Assembly: GCA_038501785.1 (NCBI GenBank)
Contig: JBAMJR010000168.1
Location: forward strand, 1,430,001-1,494,000
Source: Myoxocephalus aenaeus
Lineage: Eukaryota; Chordata; Actinopteri; Perciformes; Cottidae
DNA length: 64,000 nt
Direction: 5' to 3'
The position numbers and the translations under genes were made by a program. Positions 53,001 through 62,775 of the stretch are shown here, piece by piece (the first letter of the stretch is position 1; every line of letters begins with the position of its first letter). The notes below the pieces were generated by a model. The model had not been told where the DNA came from. It did not search any database and saw only the letters and a program-made list of their open reading frames with translations.

Positions 53001-56000
53001 CAGCCAGTCAAATCAGCTCCTTTTCATCCATCTAAATAATAAAAAGATAAATCCATGCAGCACTGACAGCGTTGTGAAGCTGGAAAAGTGAAGACCTCTG
53101 TTGTTGCATTCAGCAAGTGTTTGTTGAAGAAAGTGAAACAGGCATACACAATATTATATATGGGGTCTATGTGATTTAGTGATTATGAGTTTACCGCCAA
53201 TTAATGCATCGAATTAGAGAGCTTTGGTGTGGCGGTTTGCTTTCCCACCCATGTGGTGAGTCACGTCGCATGGTGAACCACAGGCACATCCTCTCAGAGG
53301 TAAACTACCAGTTACTTACTCTGATTCCTTTGGTGAAAACTCTGTCTGTCACGATGTCTGCCAGCATTCTCAGCACAGCTGCCCCCTGCCGAGTGAACAC
53401 CAAACACAATGGCTTTATATTCATAGTACACTGGTATGAGTGACTTGCAAATAAAACACACACACCACCATCATATACTGTATGTACTCATTGCTAGTTT
53501 CATTTGGTTGTACCTTACAGTAGGTTATGAAATCAAACAATTCAACGATCTCATAAGACATCTGGACTTCTGCCTCCGGAGGACTGAGAGGGTGGGACGA
53601 GGCCAGAGCGTCCTGCTCAAACGCTTCATGGAGGTTGCTCATGAAATGTGTGTCTTTCTGAGGAAAACCAAAAGAGCCAAGAGCACAAATTGCATGAAGA
53701 TATGGAGACAAGCTTTCTTTTCATGTGTATCTTTCAATGATCGTGCAAGTTGAAAAGGTTGGCAACAGATAAGAACAAAAAATACATAAAATAGTCCTCA
53801 TTCTGCAGTGAACTCTTGGACTGAACTTACTAATTGGAACGTAGGCTCCACATGGTCCACTGCAAAGAATGACAAGTATGTGGCAAAGCCCTCATTCAGC
53901 CAAATGTCGTTCCACCATTTCATTGTCACCAGATTCCCAAACCACTGTCAACAAAAACAGAAGATGTGGATGGTTGAGGTAACAACAGGTCACCCGGTAA
54001 GGATTCACTAGACAACAACATATGACATTACTGGCAGTGTCACCTTTACCTACAATATGTCACTCAAAGAGACATGTACCAACCAGGAAGACACTCACAA
54101 ATGACCACAGAAACATAGATTGACTAAGAGACAAAAAGAGGCTCACAACGACTACGAAAAGGGGCCAAACCACTAAAAAAGGACAAAACCACTCCAGACA
54201 AAAATATAACCACAAAAAGACAAAAACAAGTCGACTACAAAGAGACACAAAACAACTTCAAAGAGACACAAAACAACCAATACAAAGAGACACAACACAA
54301 CTTCAAAGAGACTCACAACAACTACAAAGAGACTCAAAACAACTACAAAGAGACACAAAACAACTACAAAGAGACACAAAACAACTACAAAGAGACACAA
54401 AACAACTACAAAGAGACACAAAACAACTTCAAAGAGACTCACAACAACTACAAAGAGACACAAAACAACAACAAAGAGGCTAAATAACTATGGAGTGACA
54501 AGTCTGCGTGTCTTGCTGTAGGAGACGTGGTGGGGACTTTTGCATGTCTGTGCCCATAATTCGCCCATGCTTGTAACACTAACATGTTGCAGGATTAATG
54601 TTATCATCATTTAGTTAATGTTCTTATAAAAAAAACAGTTGGGGTCTTGAACCATTAGTACGTGTCATATTTTGGGTACCAAACATTAAGGTTTTTTCCC
54701 CCTCTAACCTGGTGTGCCAGTTCATGTGCAATGATAACGGCGATCATTTCCTTGTGCAACAGCGAGGACACTCCCTCCTCATAGAGCACGGCTCCCTCCT
54801 GGTATGTGATCAGTCCCCAGTTTTCCATCCCTCCAGCACCTAAGTTTGGCAGTGCAATCTGATCTGGAGGAATCACATAGATATGGACAAAAGTTTTTTA
54901 CACATCTGAAAGTATTCAATTAAACTTATTTTGTGTCGCCCAAAATCACATATTACAAATGATCCTCAGAGGGCTTTACAATCTGTACACATACAACATC
55001 CTCTGTCTAGCTGACTTTCCTCAGAATAGCAGAGCTGCTCTGCAGGTAGATCTGTAGCGGCGGCTGTAGCTCAGGGGGATGAGTGGGTGTCCTCACTCGT
55101 AACCACAAGGTAGCCGGCTCAATCCCCAGTCCCCCCGTAGCTCACATGCCTCATGTCCCTGAGCAAGACACCCAACCACTAGCTGCTCCCCGGCCGCCTC
55201 ACAGGCCAGCCCACTGCTCCCTAACCAATGATGGGTCAAATGCAGAGAAGAATTTCCCCAAGGGGATTAATAAAGGATAATTTCTTTCATTTCTTTTCTT
55301 TCTAACGATAATGTAAGACCTTTATTAAACACCTTAAAATGGGGTTGTACTTTCAGTTCTGTTGGGAGACAGTTCCATTGCTCTGCTTCTCCTGTTGTTT
55401 AGAATACTTGTTTTTTGGGATCGTACGCTTGTTTATGAACTGGATAACACTGTGGGCCCCTGGGGTAGTATGTTTCAGTATCTTTAAATGGCAGGAGGTT
55501 ACAGCTGTATGGTTGGAGGGATGATATGAGTATGGGTGGATATCACTGATAAGGAAACATCAATATGATTCATTATGATCCGTGTAATGTCGTCTTTGTA
55601 AAACTCCATAGGAGTTGTAGTTTTTAAATAACAACATATAATAATAATATTATAACAAATGATATAGTATTGGGATACTGTATACATGTTCTTACTTACC
55701 ATCTATCAACACATACATCCAATCATATCCAGACCAAGCCTTACCTAGAGTTCTCTGTTCGTAATTTATTCCAAAATAGCTCTCGTAGAACTTGAGAATC
55801 TCCCCGGTGATGTCGGCCGCATACTGAGCGCGACCTGCTGCGATGGCTTCAGGACGTGCATACGTCTGTATGTGAAGAACACAGAGGTAAGATAAAGCAC
55901 ACAGGATATTCTTCCACTTCTGTTTTGCACTTCTAAATGTTTGCAGAAGAAAATGTAACGTCTCTAGTGATACCAGTCAAGGTCAACACCGCACCAAAAG

Positions 56001-59000
56001 CTATTACATTTAACTCGATTTGAATCTACAGCACACGTACTTTAATCGTCACACGGCCACCTGTTGGGGACTCGATTGACGTGAACTCTGAAACCGTGAA
56101 GGCAAACAAGTACGTGGACATCTTCGGCGTCGGATGAAAGTAAGTGACTTTCCAGTCGTCATCGATAATATTGGAATCTGAGAGAGCGGGAGACGAGGCA
56201 GACCAGTATGAGGAAGGACATCTTCTGTTCTGGGATCATACTGCCTGAGGGGACATTTTTAAGAGACATGAGCGACAGTTTATTGTCCGTATTTCACCTC
56301 TTATGGCCGCATTCCCTAGAGCTTCTGTGTCTCTCCTGTGGATGATCGTCACGTCAAACACCGCCTTCATTTCTGGCTCGTCGAAACAAGGGAACACGCT
56401 CCTGGCATATGTTGGTTCCAAATTGGTGGCGGCGAGGAATCTATGAAATACAGACAAAGACAGCCGGACCTTTCTTTATCAGGTGACTACTGCAGGAACA
56501 CTGGATACCAAAAAAGATGAAGCAATTTGGATATCATAAAGAAACTGTGATGGATTACTTTACGATGAAATGCATTGACTTCATTGAATAGCCAATGTCT
56601 TTCAAATAAAGGTGGAAACAGAGATCTGTCGTGACAAATAGATACATTCCAGTAAATAAACGAGACAATAGCCTAAACCATGAAACCAATGCAGTTTGAA
56701 TAACATTTCACTTAGCTCCTAAACAACAGCCCATTCTGCTTGTTTAAGGCCACAACGACATCTGAAACACCTTGTTTTTTATTCAGACTAACTGACTCCA
56801 ATCCAGATGTATTTGTATGTTGACTATTTCTGTTTTAGCATCTGAAAAATCTAAACTTGTAAGTTGGCCAGGTTCGATTTCTACGTGTCATCTCTAGCAT
56901 CACTTTTAAAAATTATTAGACTGACTATATACTGAAGCCCCCCTAAAATGTTCTTCCGCCAAATGTGCCCCCTTTTTTTTTTGCCGCGCGCAATCATGCC
57001 ATTTACGTTGGGGCTAAGCCCCCCCATTCCTTGAATCCTAGAAACGCCTCTGGCTGGAGATGTGAGGAGGAATCTTTCTCATGTAGAAATGCCTCCAAAC
57101 CATAAACTGACTGCTGCTGGTTCAACCTCAGAGTCTCAATGAGTAAGTACAGAATGTGTGCAGGGGCTTTGGAGTTGGGCTACAGCAAACGTAACTTAGC
57201 AAGTAATGTGAAGTGTTATTTTCTAGACCAACAGTGTATCAGAAGCGTCCTTAGTGATTGTCCTTGGTGACTTTAACAAAGGAAACCTAAACCATGAACT
57301 CCCCAAATAATTTTTTTATTTTTAAAGGCAAGGAGTTGCTGATTCTTTAGAGATCAAGGACAATAGGGGCTGGTATTCATATCAAGGTCATATGAGCTGT
57401 AGAACACCTGTAGAAGCCCTAGGGTATCCCTATAGGGGGCCTATAATAAAGGCCTGCTGTATTATTTTAGGACGAGAGTCTCTTCTATCTCTTGTTACCT
57501 GACTGAACAGGAGTTTGATGGAGGGTTGATATCAGGTCTGTCTCACCTTGACCAGTGAGACAGAGGGGGGAACTCGGGCGGATAGGAAACCTAAGCCATG
57601 AACTCCCCAAACACAGACAGTTTATTCATCAGCACTGACCCACTGACAGACTCTCAGGACCATTTCCCTTGCACATCCTTTCTTCTCTTATTAAAATACA
57701 CTGGCCACTTTTATTTTAAAATACACTTTAAACTACACGTTTTAAAGTACTGGTATCTGTTTGTTATTTACCATATTTATCTATCCCATTTCTCCTCCAA
57801 GGAACATGATGGGGGACATAATACAGATTAAATGAACCACATTTATGACATTGTTTTCAAAATACTGTCAAATATTTGAAATGTTACATATATGTCACAT
57901 TGGGCGTTAATGGTAAAAAAAAAATGGTATTAATAATTACATAATAACATGATTTTTTGGTTTACATTTGTTTTAATATGCTTTGGATTGAACAATATAA
58001 AATATGTTAGCTAAATATTATTGAATCAGCCAAATTAACTGATCAGATCATAATTAATTTTTGTATTGTGCATATATGGCATTTATTTATTTTTTAGGTT
58101 AACGTCGCGATGTGACGCATGTGTCACAACGATTGTTATCTGATTTGTTTTATATCAGTTTCTTCAAGAAATGTGCTCACAGCAGGTTCAATACATTAAA
58201 GGACCTTCTCCTTCTTTCTTTTCTTTCTTCTTACCGGTCAATCCCCTGCACACTTCATATTTAAACACTCATGCCACTTAACATACACTTTAACGATTGG
58301 ATCCAGAGGTCTCTTGATCGAGCGTCATAGACTCACAAATTAAGTCTGAATAGTAATTATAATAACTTCTATGGATGTCAGAGAAAAGTGCGTAAAACTG
58401 TTTTGGACTGCAGGCAATAGCATCATATGTGGTTTCAGTTTCCGTGAAACCGTTGCGATTGGACTCTGCCGTGATGGCGGCATTGCTTGGGAGCGCAACA
58501 AGTGGATTAATAGCTTAACCGATTTAATGTTGTTAAAGTCATCAAGAGTAAATTTTGGGAATTTTCAAATATGATGCCTGGAGGAAATTCTGGCAGGATT
58601 GTTTTATTTTTCTCAAAATAAAATAGTTTGAAAGAGTCTGTACACGGAAACTTAACAGCTTTAAACATATACTAGTTTTTTTCCTTACCTCTTTAGGTCT
58701 TGATCGCCTTCATATGCCGGGGAACCTTCGGCATACGTGCTTACACAAATCCCATAAAGACCGCTTGTAAGTTCTCCCTTGAAAGCCAGAAACAAACTGT
58801 AGTTCCCGCCTGCCTCTAACACTTCATTCAGCTGGATCTCCAGGAAGTCGCCAGGCTGTTCGATGAGGATCTTCATTGAGGAAACGCCGATCCTCTCATT
58901 TGTGTCTTTGTTCCTCACCACCGGATCAGTAACTGCCAGGTCCACGCTGTGGAGGTAGATGGTGCTAGTGGCCTGGACACAATGAAAGCTGACGGTGGAG

Positions 59001-59260
59001 TTTCCGGTGAAGAGCATCGTCTGGTTGGGGCTGGTGACGTTCACCTCCTCTATGATTCGGCTGTAGAGGTGCGGCTGGAGTGAGACCTGGTAGCTTTCGG
59101 GTACGAGGTTCTTCGGCAGCCGGATGACGGGCGTCCGGTTCATTGTCGCGATCTCGGTCTTGTAAAAAGATATCGTGATGACGATGGCGCCGAGGACGAA
59201 GACGGTCAGGAAGACGAAGGTGGCGGCGAAAGCCTTGGATACGCCGGATTCTTTGGGCAT
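31919..59260 (-). CDS. anpep: Aminopeptidase N, copy B, complete, 20 exons, 933 aa
   Basis: This is the tandem paralogue of copy A, with the same surface M1 aminopeptidase role. Exons in coding order: 59260-58689, 56440-56298, 56177-56041, 55865-55745, 54863-54709, 53944-53831, 53657-53514, 53385-53320, 52104-52039, 51901-51753, 45604-45525, 44701-44568, 43812-43757, 43680-43533, 43291-43203, 42176-42066, 40952-40785, 40637-40497, 33814-33751, 32062-31919. Every exon equals its copy A partner in length except exon 1, which is 39 nt shorter. There is no internal stop. GGMEN 335-339, HELAH 371-375, zinc Glu394 and Tyr460 are kept. About 16 substitutions were counted in the ectodomain, including D to N just before GAGGMEN, R to W in exon 17 and S to R in exon 19. 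Large insertions fill introns 10 and 18 but spare all splice sites, so the gene appears usable. Confidence 0.94.
34744..35685 (+). pseudogene. DIRS gag-like frame with one in-frame stop
   Basis: One frame runs from MSLAASANVFTEYG to a stop at 35683-35685 and is broken only by TGA at 35110-35112, directly before an ATG. The middle has LRELHLCWRDTSALSRLPVDG-type residues (start near 35005) and VTDELLSRAYNTAARMGRIGN (near 35207). The end is rich in Arg, Pro and Ser and probably binds nucleic acid. I assign it as gag by position before the RT and by general DIRS layout. Confidence 0.65.
35761..36480 (+). pseudogene. DIRS reverse transcriptase relic with RNase H region mostly deleted
   Basis: The frame at 35761-36147 reads SYFHVPIVPHHRQYICFAF, VLPFRLSLSPRVFT and the active site ILPYLDDWLI, all typical of DIRS RT. 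It then jumps frame near 36150 to GQDAVAHTWPEGLLYAFPPF and LVAHLWPAR, which in relatives lies past RNase H. The intervening RNase H segment is therefore absent or deleted. Confidence 0.8.
36480..37883 (+). pseudogene. DIRS tyrosine recombinase relic, split by a hAT element
   Basis: Upstream pieces read LSHWIVEAIACAYRAIG and RGNSTRSVSTSW near 36690-36800. After the nested insertion the frame resumes as DICTAVSWASPSTFTRYYRV and ends LGVVLRPNSSA at 37883. The H-S/N-T-R and R-Y-Y words belong to the catalytic end of DIRS-type tyrosine recombinases. The gene is non-functional through frameshifts and the insertion. Confidence 0.8.
36831..37767 (+). mobile_element. hAT (Charlie-like) element nested in the DIRS recombinase
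   Basis: It is flanked by perfect 8-bp target duplications ATATATGT (36823-36830 and 37768-37775). The ends are CAGACCTGGGCA and the complement of CAGGGGTGGGCA, with GGCCCGCGG and GGCCCC words inside, all typical of hAT. A fragment of the transposase C-terminus can be read at about 37148-37440 (KMLVLFGSTYM, then VMKFNRSDPLTDT, ALVQANTDW), similar to the hAT dimerisation region. Removing it restores the recombinase frame GDIC-TAVSW. Confidence 0.9.
37935..38031. repeat. DIRS internal complementary region
   Basis: The first half is the complement of the element's left end (34275-34320) and the second half the complement of its right end (about 38212-38264), meeting near 37981. This is the template proposed to join the ends of the DIRS circular intermediate. 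Confidence 0.88.
39204..40153 (-). mobile_element. 5'-truncated non-LTR retrotransposon (LINE 3' end)
   Basis: The insertion is present only in copy B, with 5-bp target duplications GCTAT at 39199-39203 and 40154-40158; copy A reads GCTAT once. On the - strand, about 165 codons of the RT C-terminal region stay open (40110-39613). They read FRFLGSIISQDLKWE, KKAQQRMFFLRQLKKF, SITVWHTAAT and PSLQDLFASRTLRRA, then SRHTNSFFPSAVGVIN. It ends in a short (TTCTGA)n tail at 39230-39204. This is a typical LINE end as found widely in fish. The clade was not determined. Confidence 0.9.
40958..41028. repeat. (CA)n expanded in anpep B intron 16
   Basis: About 70 bases, against about 14 in copy A (12136-12149), directly beside the exon 17 acceptor at 40953. 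Confidence 0.9.
44786..45036. mobile_element. Deleted derivative of the hAT element at 61848-62775
   Basis: It lies in intron 11 of copy B. It shares GACACTTCGTCG, GTGAACTTACATTTACG, the stretch from GGTCGACCAATGACAG to AAAACTTGTAAGGGGG, and CGGACGTTTTTGGAATCCC with the longer element. The middle is missing and a run of 16 G (44799-44814) lies near the left junction. Copy A lacks it. Confidence 0.75.
45926..46236. repeat. About 57-bp tandem array of small hairpins
   Basis: Roughly five and a half units follow the pattern AGTTGGAATGCTTCAGCA, then a complement of TTGGA (TCCAACTATTGTTC), then AATCTTTATTAAACTTA. Each unit can fold on AGTTGGA/TCCAACT. Unit starts are near 45926, 45986, 46045, 46104, 46160 and 46211. 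Confidence 0.8.
46243..47739 (-). pseudogene. BEL/Pao-type gag, truncated and frameshifted
   Basis: The main frame is 47739-46807 on the - strand (310 codons). It opens MGETYYDSGFIDCG and passes through a Ser-rich stretch. A long charged, probably coiled-coil region follows (ARVWAKAEAAKIRAS, KAAREAERVTRDVQNQLE), then LVNSGLYQFDDKPENYRAW and LMTKWLGKES. A frameshift or stop near 46806 breaks it. The following part reads on as RIRSVYISNPKLAL, SLFQRLDAVPSISARYHTKL and EENQGWFPPFEYFCNF, down to about 46420. Another shift gives a last piece ending NQNCGFCS at about 46243, where the hairpin array begins. This matches the gag layout of fish BEL/Pao retrotransposons. No protease, RT or integrase is present. 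Confidence 0.75.
47860..48262 (-). repeat. Candidate LTR or leader of the BEL/Pao relic
   Basis: On the gag strand it starts TGTTGCCTTTACGG at 48262 and runs toward the gag, with GGAAGTGA and CCGGAA words around 48080-48150. The inner part 47922-48018 is the inverted copy of 49014-49110. The downstream end is an estimate, since no second LTR is present. Confidence 0.4.
48263..48835. repeat. ACT-rich array, first copy
   Basis: Trinucleotide ACT/TACT runs are interrupted by GTTATTTC phrases. The tail is non-repetitive (GATGGAACTGTTTCTTC, AAAACGTCAGCTGCTGAAAC, TTTAAAGGTTTAG). The tail recurs in the second array. Confidence 0.9.
49014..49860. repeat. ACT-rich array, second copy
   Basis: It opens with the inverted copy of 47922-48018 and continues as ACT runs. 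It ends with the same tail as the first array, through TTTAAAGGTTTAG to GATAATGCAGTTCAA. Its long Thr-rich frame (49161-49787) is a by-product of the repeat. Confidence 0.9.
50431..50484. repeat. (CA)n microsatellite in intron 10 of copy B
   Basis: CACACG and CACACA units; only a short version exists at the matching place in copy A near 18070. Confidence 0.9.
51060..51600 (-). pseudogene. Non-LTR reverse transcriptase relic, longer copy in anpep B
   Basis: Reading on the - strand from about 51590: MEAIRTAMERKNCVVGAFID, then a worn FDVVHHxIL-like stretch, and finally GVPQRLLLGPILF near 51090. These are consecutive RT blocks of a LINE. Stops and frameshifts are frequent. Copy A keeps only the two outer parts. 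Confidence 0.65.
54105..54490. repeat. Expanded 21-bp minisatellite in intron 5 of copy B
   Basis: The unit is CAACTACAAAGAGACACAAAA, with CTTC and ACTCAC variants. It is clean from about 54236 onward with about a dozen units, and degenerate before that. Copy A has about three units. It gives the spurious LFVVVLC frame on the - strand. Confidence 0.9.
55054..55295 (+). mobile_element. tRNA-derived SINE in anpep B
   Basis: A tRNA-like head (GGCTGTAGCTCAGGGGGATG as A box region, GGCTCAATCCCC as B box) is followed by CCCTGAGCAAGACACCCAAC and a tail GGGTCAAATGCAGAGAAG, then ATTAATAAAGG. Copy A lacks it at about 21447. A dispersed repeat (55318-55468) follows at once. Confidence 0.85.
55318..55468. 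repeat. Dispersed repeat, inverted copy of 1284-1434
   Basis: It is nearly the exact complement of the stretch in arpin intron 1. It is absent from copy A at the same intron position. Confidence 0.75.
58689..59260 (-). CDS. anpep: anpep B exon 1 with altered anchor and shortened stalk
   Basis: The tail MPKESGVSK and the first half of the anchor equal copy A. Residues 21-31 then differ at seven of eleven positions (FVLGAIVITIS against SVLAGLVTMII), all still hydrophobic or small. The Thr/Pro stalk is cut from about 20 residues to a few (MNRTPVIRLPKN), an exact 13-codon loss. Later residues are nearly the same apart from five substitutions toward the donor. Confidence 0.93.
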
Positions 59261-59415
59261 GCTGGCTGCTTCCGATGGCCGGTTCTGAAGGTGCTGTTGG
59301 TCGACTGTGTCGAGAGATGAGTCTGAAGAGCTTGTGTGCCTTTGGTATGTTCACATCCAAGTCACCTCCCTTCCATAAACTGGGCTTGGCCTCAACAAGT
59401 AAGGGCCCGCGCTCA

Positions 59416-59429
59416 GATTAAGCATTAAC
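59416..59429 (-). promoter_or_regulatory. HNF1-like binding site, anpep B promoter
   Basis: GTTAATGCTTAATC on the gene strand, identical to copy A (25721-25734) and at the same distance from the ATG. Confidence 0.55.
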
Positions 59430-59622
59430 TCGGCACTGCCGAAGGAGCAAAGAGTGAGTGTTTTAGTGCGGAGAGGGCGACGTTCATCAGCCTCGCTGTA
59501 GATAATCAGTCAGATGGTGCTGGCAAACATCTGGAGGAGGTTACTGCGGTCTTGCCGCTAATGCAGGAGGTTCTGTAGACCTCAAGGAACACTTTATCCT
59601 CACACTGCACCCCGTCAACCCA

Positions 59623-59664
<42 letters not shown>

Positions 59665-60095
59665 CCTTTCTGTGAATGCAGCATACATCAGAATCACAAG
59701 CCTCAAATGGAAACAAGAGCAACTGGTGGAGGAAATCCTTCAGCGGGAGGACATCGACGGCACCCCTCTGGATTGTAGGTGTCCGAGGTTTGACGGCCGG
59801 GTGAAACCTCAACGCAGGGGTCCAGACCACGGCTTCCAAAGACCCGCGGCTTCCAAAGACCCACGGCTTCCAAAGACCCGCGGCTTCCAAAGACCCACGG
59901 CTTCCAAAGACCCACGCCAACACAGGTCCTGTGCGATTAACAAACTCTGAACGCTACGAGATGCGTGTGACGGGAGGAGAACCGAGTGGGCCGAGTAAGA
60001 GAGGGGAAAACAGAGGAGGAGGAGAACGGAGTGATTTGGGAAATCACGGAGTTGGCTGGAAAGCCCCAAACCTCTGGGAATCTCGACCACCATGA

Positions 60096-60129
<34 letters not shown>

Positions 60130-60975
60130 GCAGACGCGCACAGGCCTCACCTCAGGAGAGGAAACACGGGGAGACAAATAGGCAAAAGAGGGATCGGTGT
60201 ATGTGAGCGGGCCGGAGACGGGCGCGGCGGTTGTTTGTACTGAGAACAGATGTTCCTGTTGCAGGATGAAGAATCAAACCAGCGCGATCATATTGAACTG
60301 TGAATCCTCATCGCAGTGAGACCAGAGCCAGGTGGAGGAGCGACTCAGCGATGCCACATTCATTAGCTGTGATTAACGGCCCGTTGAACATGTTTATGAT
60401 ACTTGGGAGAGCTTTATGGTTTCACGCAGACTTAAATTCCATTGATTTCATCAGAGAGTAACAAGTGCAACCAGAGCAAAGGAACTATTCCCTGGTGAAC
60501 AGAACGCAATGTTCTATTGGACTCCAGGAGTTGAAATGTGTTACATGTTATTGTTGTTATGTGGGGAGAAACCTTGGTATGGCCCAGATGTTGCAACATC
60601 TGTCAGAATGCCACGGCCTTCCACTCGTGTTGTTCAGGAGGTTTTCCTGAGAAAGAAGGAGATCGGAGCCGTCTTCTGTGAAATGATTCATCTCTGAGGA
60701 ACGTCAAGTTGATGCCCTGATGCACACACACACGTGCACGCACACACACACACGCACATGCACACACATACGCACACACACACACGCACGCACACACACA
60801 CACACACGTGCACGCACACACACACACACACACACACGTGCACGCACACACACACACGCACATGCACACACACACGCACACACACACGCACACACACATG
60901 TGCATGCACACACACACGTGCACGCACACACACACACGCACATGCACACACACACGCACACACACACGCACACAT
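59430..60975. other. Duplicated upstream region of anpep B, no gene seen
   Basis: It matches 25735-27150. It holds (CA)n at about 59623-59661 and 60096-60127, five units of the 17-bp repeat CACGGCTTCCAAAGACC at 59825-59912 (two in copy A), and a CA/GTGCACG tract at 60721-60975. About 50 extra bases lie at 60540-60590 compared with copy A. Homology stops inside the last tract. Confidence 0.75.
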
Positions 60976-61110
60976 CCCAGGCGAAAAAAAGTATACTTTT
61001 GTATATTTAAAATACACTGACCATCGTTAACAACTACAGATAGCCACATTCCCTCTTTGCATCATTTACTTTGAGCTAAACTCCTCGGTATAAAATACAC
61101 CTTTTATATA

Positions 61111-61204
61111 TTTGCAGAAAGTACACTTCTTTGATAGTATATTTAGTACACTTCTTTGATAGCATATTTCAAGTATACTATCAAATAAGTGTACTTTCTG
61201 CAAA
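61111..61204. repeat. Hairpin repeat, 30-base arms
   Basis: The arm 61111-61140 (TTTGCAGAAAGTACACTTCT onward) is complementary to 61175-61204, with a loop of 34. Related GTATACTTCTTTGATAG words recur to 61260, so this is probably part of an AT-rich MITE spanning about 60985-61440. Confidence 0.65.
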
Positions 61205-61847
61205 TATACAAAAAGTATACTTTTTATATATTTTCAGAAAGTATACTTCTTTGATAGAAAAATGTATTTAAAGCACATTTGATAAATACAGATTTGATAT
61301 ATACCAAAGTCACCTATTTAAAAAAATTCAACTTTTAACACACTTTAAAATAATTGTACTGTAGTATACTTTCAATAAATATATTATAAAAAATATACAA
61401 TTTTTTTATATTTTAAGTAATATTTTAGTGTAATTCGTAAGTAAACTTATTCATGCTATTATTTCAATCTACTAATTGTATTATTCTTGAGGAATGTGTT
61501 ACCCCTCTTCTTGAGGTAAGAATACCAACATAATGTGTTAGTCAGAGAGTAAAAGCTTTCTTGAACGGTCGACCTTAGTGACACCTTAAGTTTTCTACAT
61601 GAGGGGAAAATAGCGTTAGCTTAACCGATAGCATTAGCGTTAAGTAGCGTTAGCTTAACAGGTCTGGGCCTGAGCTACGTTAAATTTGAATTTGAGGCTT
61701 GGATTGGAGTCGGCTTGGACGTCAAGAGTAAGTTAACTTGGCTAATAGTTGAGTGTGTTGTCTTTTCTTTAACATCGTCGATGTAACATCGGTTATAGTT
61801 TTCTGTGTTGGCTAACATTAGCTTACTTTACCAAAGGTTAGCTAAGG

Positions 61848-62775
61848 TAGGGTGACCAGATATGAGTTTGTGAAAAAGAGGACACTTCGTCGTGGCTATA
61901 GCATGCCGCATATGAATATATGTGAATGCATACAAATGTCACAAATGAAATGACAAAAATGACACAAATGACTATATGAACATCTGTTTATTGAACTTTA
62001 ACAAAATTGCAAAGTGCAAATGTAAAACAAATCTTTGTTGTGGCATTTAGTCTAGTGCTTCTTTAATGTGTCTTGTCCATATATTGAAGCAATAATGATA
62101 ATAAATAAAAAATTCTAAATAATAAATACTTTATATAGCCACATATTAAAATAAGAAAATGAAGACACTTTTCAGTCCTCCTCATGTGGTTGGGCATATT
62201 TCTCTGAAGACTGAATCTGCAGTTTTGTGTTTTGCAGAGTGCACGTGAGCTTCCAAATCGCTGCCACCTTTATTTGCCACTGACACATAAGTGCCTGCTC
62301 TGCATGTCATGCACTCAGCTTCCAAAGCATCACGGCCGAGGCGAAAACATGGGTATTTTTTTTTTAGTTCGTCCGTGAACTTACATTTACGTTTCGGCAT
62401 GGCTGCAGACGTCATGTGCTGTTGTAAACAATGCAACTAGTGGAGGTGGAAAGGTGCTCAGTGTTGCCAGATTGGAAATGGCAAAGTATCGTACCAAAAG
62501 CTCAAAATGGTCGTATTTGGAGGATAATTATCGTGCATCTGGCAACACTGAGATTGGTCGACCAATGACAGTTCTCTCTACAGTCAGAGCTTGCGCAAGA
62601 AGGTGGAACGTGAGGGAGATACCATTTCCAAAACTTGTAAGGGGGTAATAACTAGTTTGTGAAAGACCCAGAGAAACACAAATATCCAACGAGGCAAAAT
62701 CCCGGACGTTTTTGGAATCCCTGCCGGACGCATTTTTTAGGTCTCGAAAAGAGGACATGTCCGTCTGGTCACCCT
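61848..62775 (-). mobile_element. hAT element with intact 8-bp target duplications
   Basis: Perfect duplications AGCTAAGG lie at 61840-61847 and 62776-62783. The ends are inverted, AGGGTGACCAGA and TCTGGTCACCCT. It keeps the first coding part of a transposase (zinc finger) but no catalytic domain, so it is non-autonomous. A deleted relative sits in anpep B (44786-45036). Confidence 0.88.
62182..62400 (-). CDS. BED-like zinc finger fragment of the hAT transposase (72 aa)
   Basis: The ATG at 62400 opens MPKRKCKFTDELKKKYPCFR. Then come CMTC (a Cys pair), a short spacer, SVANKGGSDLEAHVHSAKHK with a His pair, and a stop after REICPTT. The C-x2-C...H-x-H arrangement fits the DNA-binding finger found at the start of many hAT transposases. 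The catalytic part is gone. It is open and could be translated, but most likely it is a remnant. Confidence 0.6.
   Translation of the reverse strand: MPKRKCKFTDELKKKYPCFRLGRDALEAECMTCRAGTYVSVANKGGSDLEAHVHSAKHKTADSVFREICPTT

Noticed and set aside
54173..54463. 96-codon frame of LFVVVLC repeats
   Set aside because: It is the translation of the 21-bp minisatellite on the - strand.
54236..54480. CRISPR-like regular repeats
   Set aside because: Units are contiguous without unique spacers, and the host is a vertebrate.
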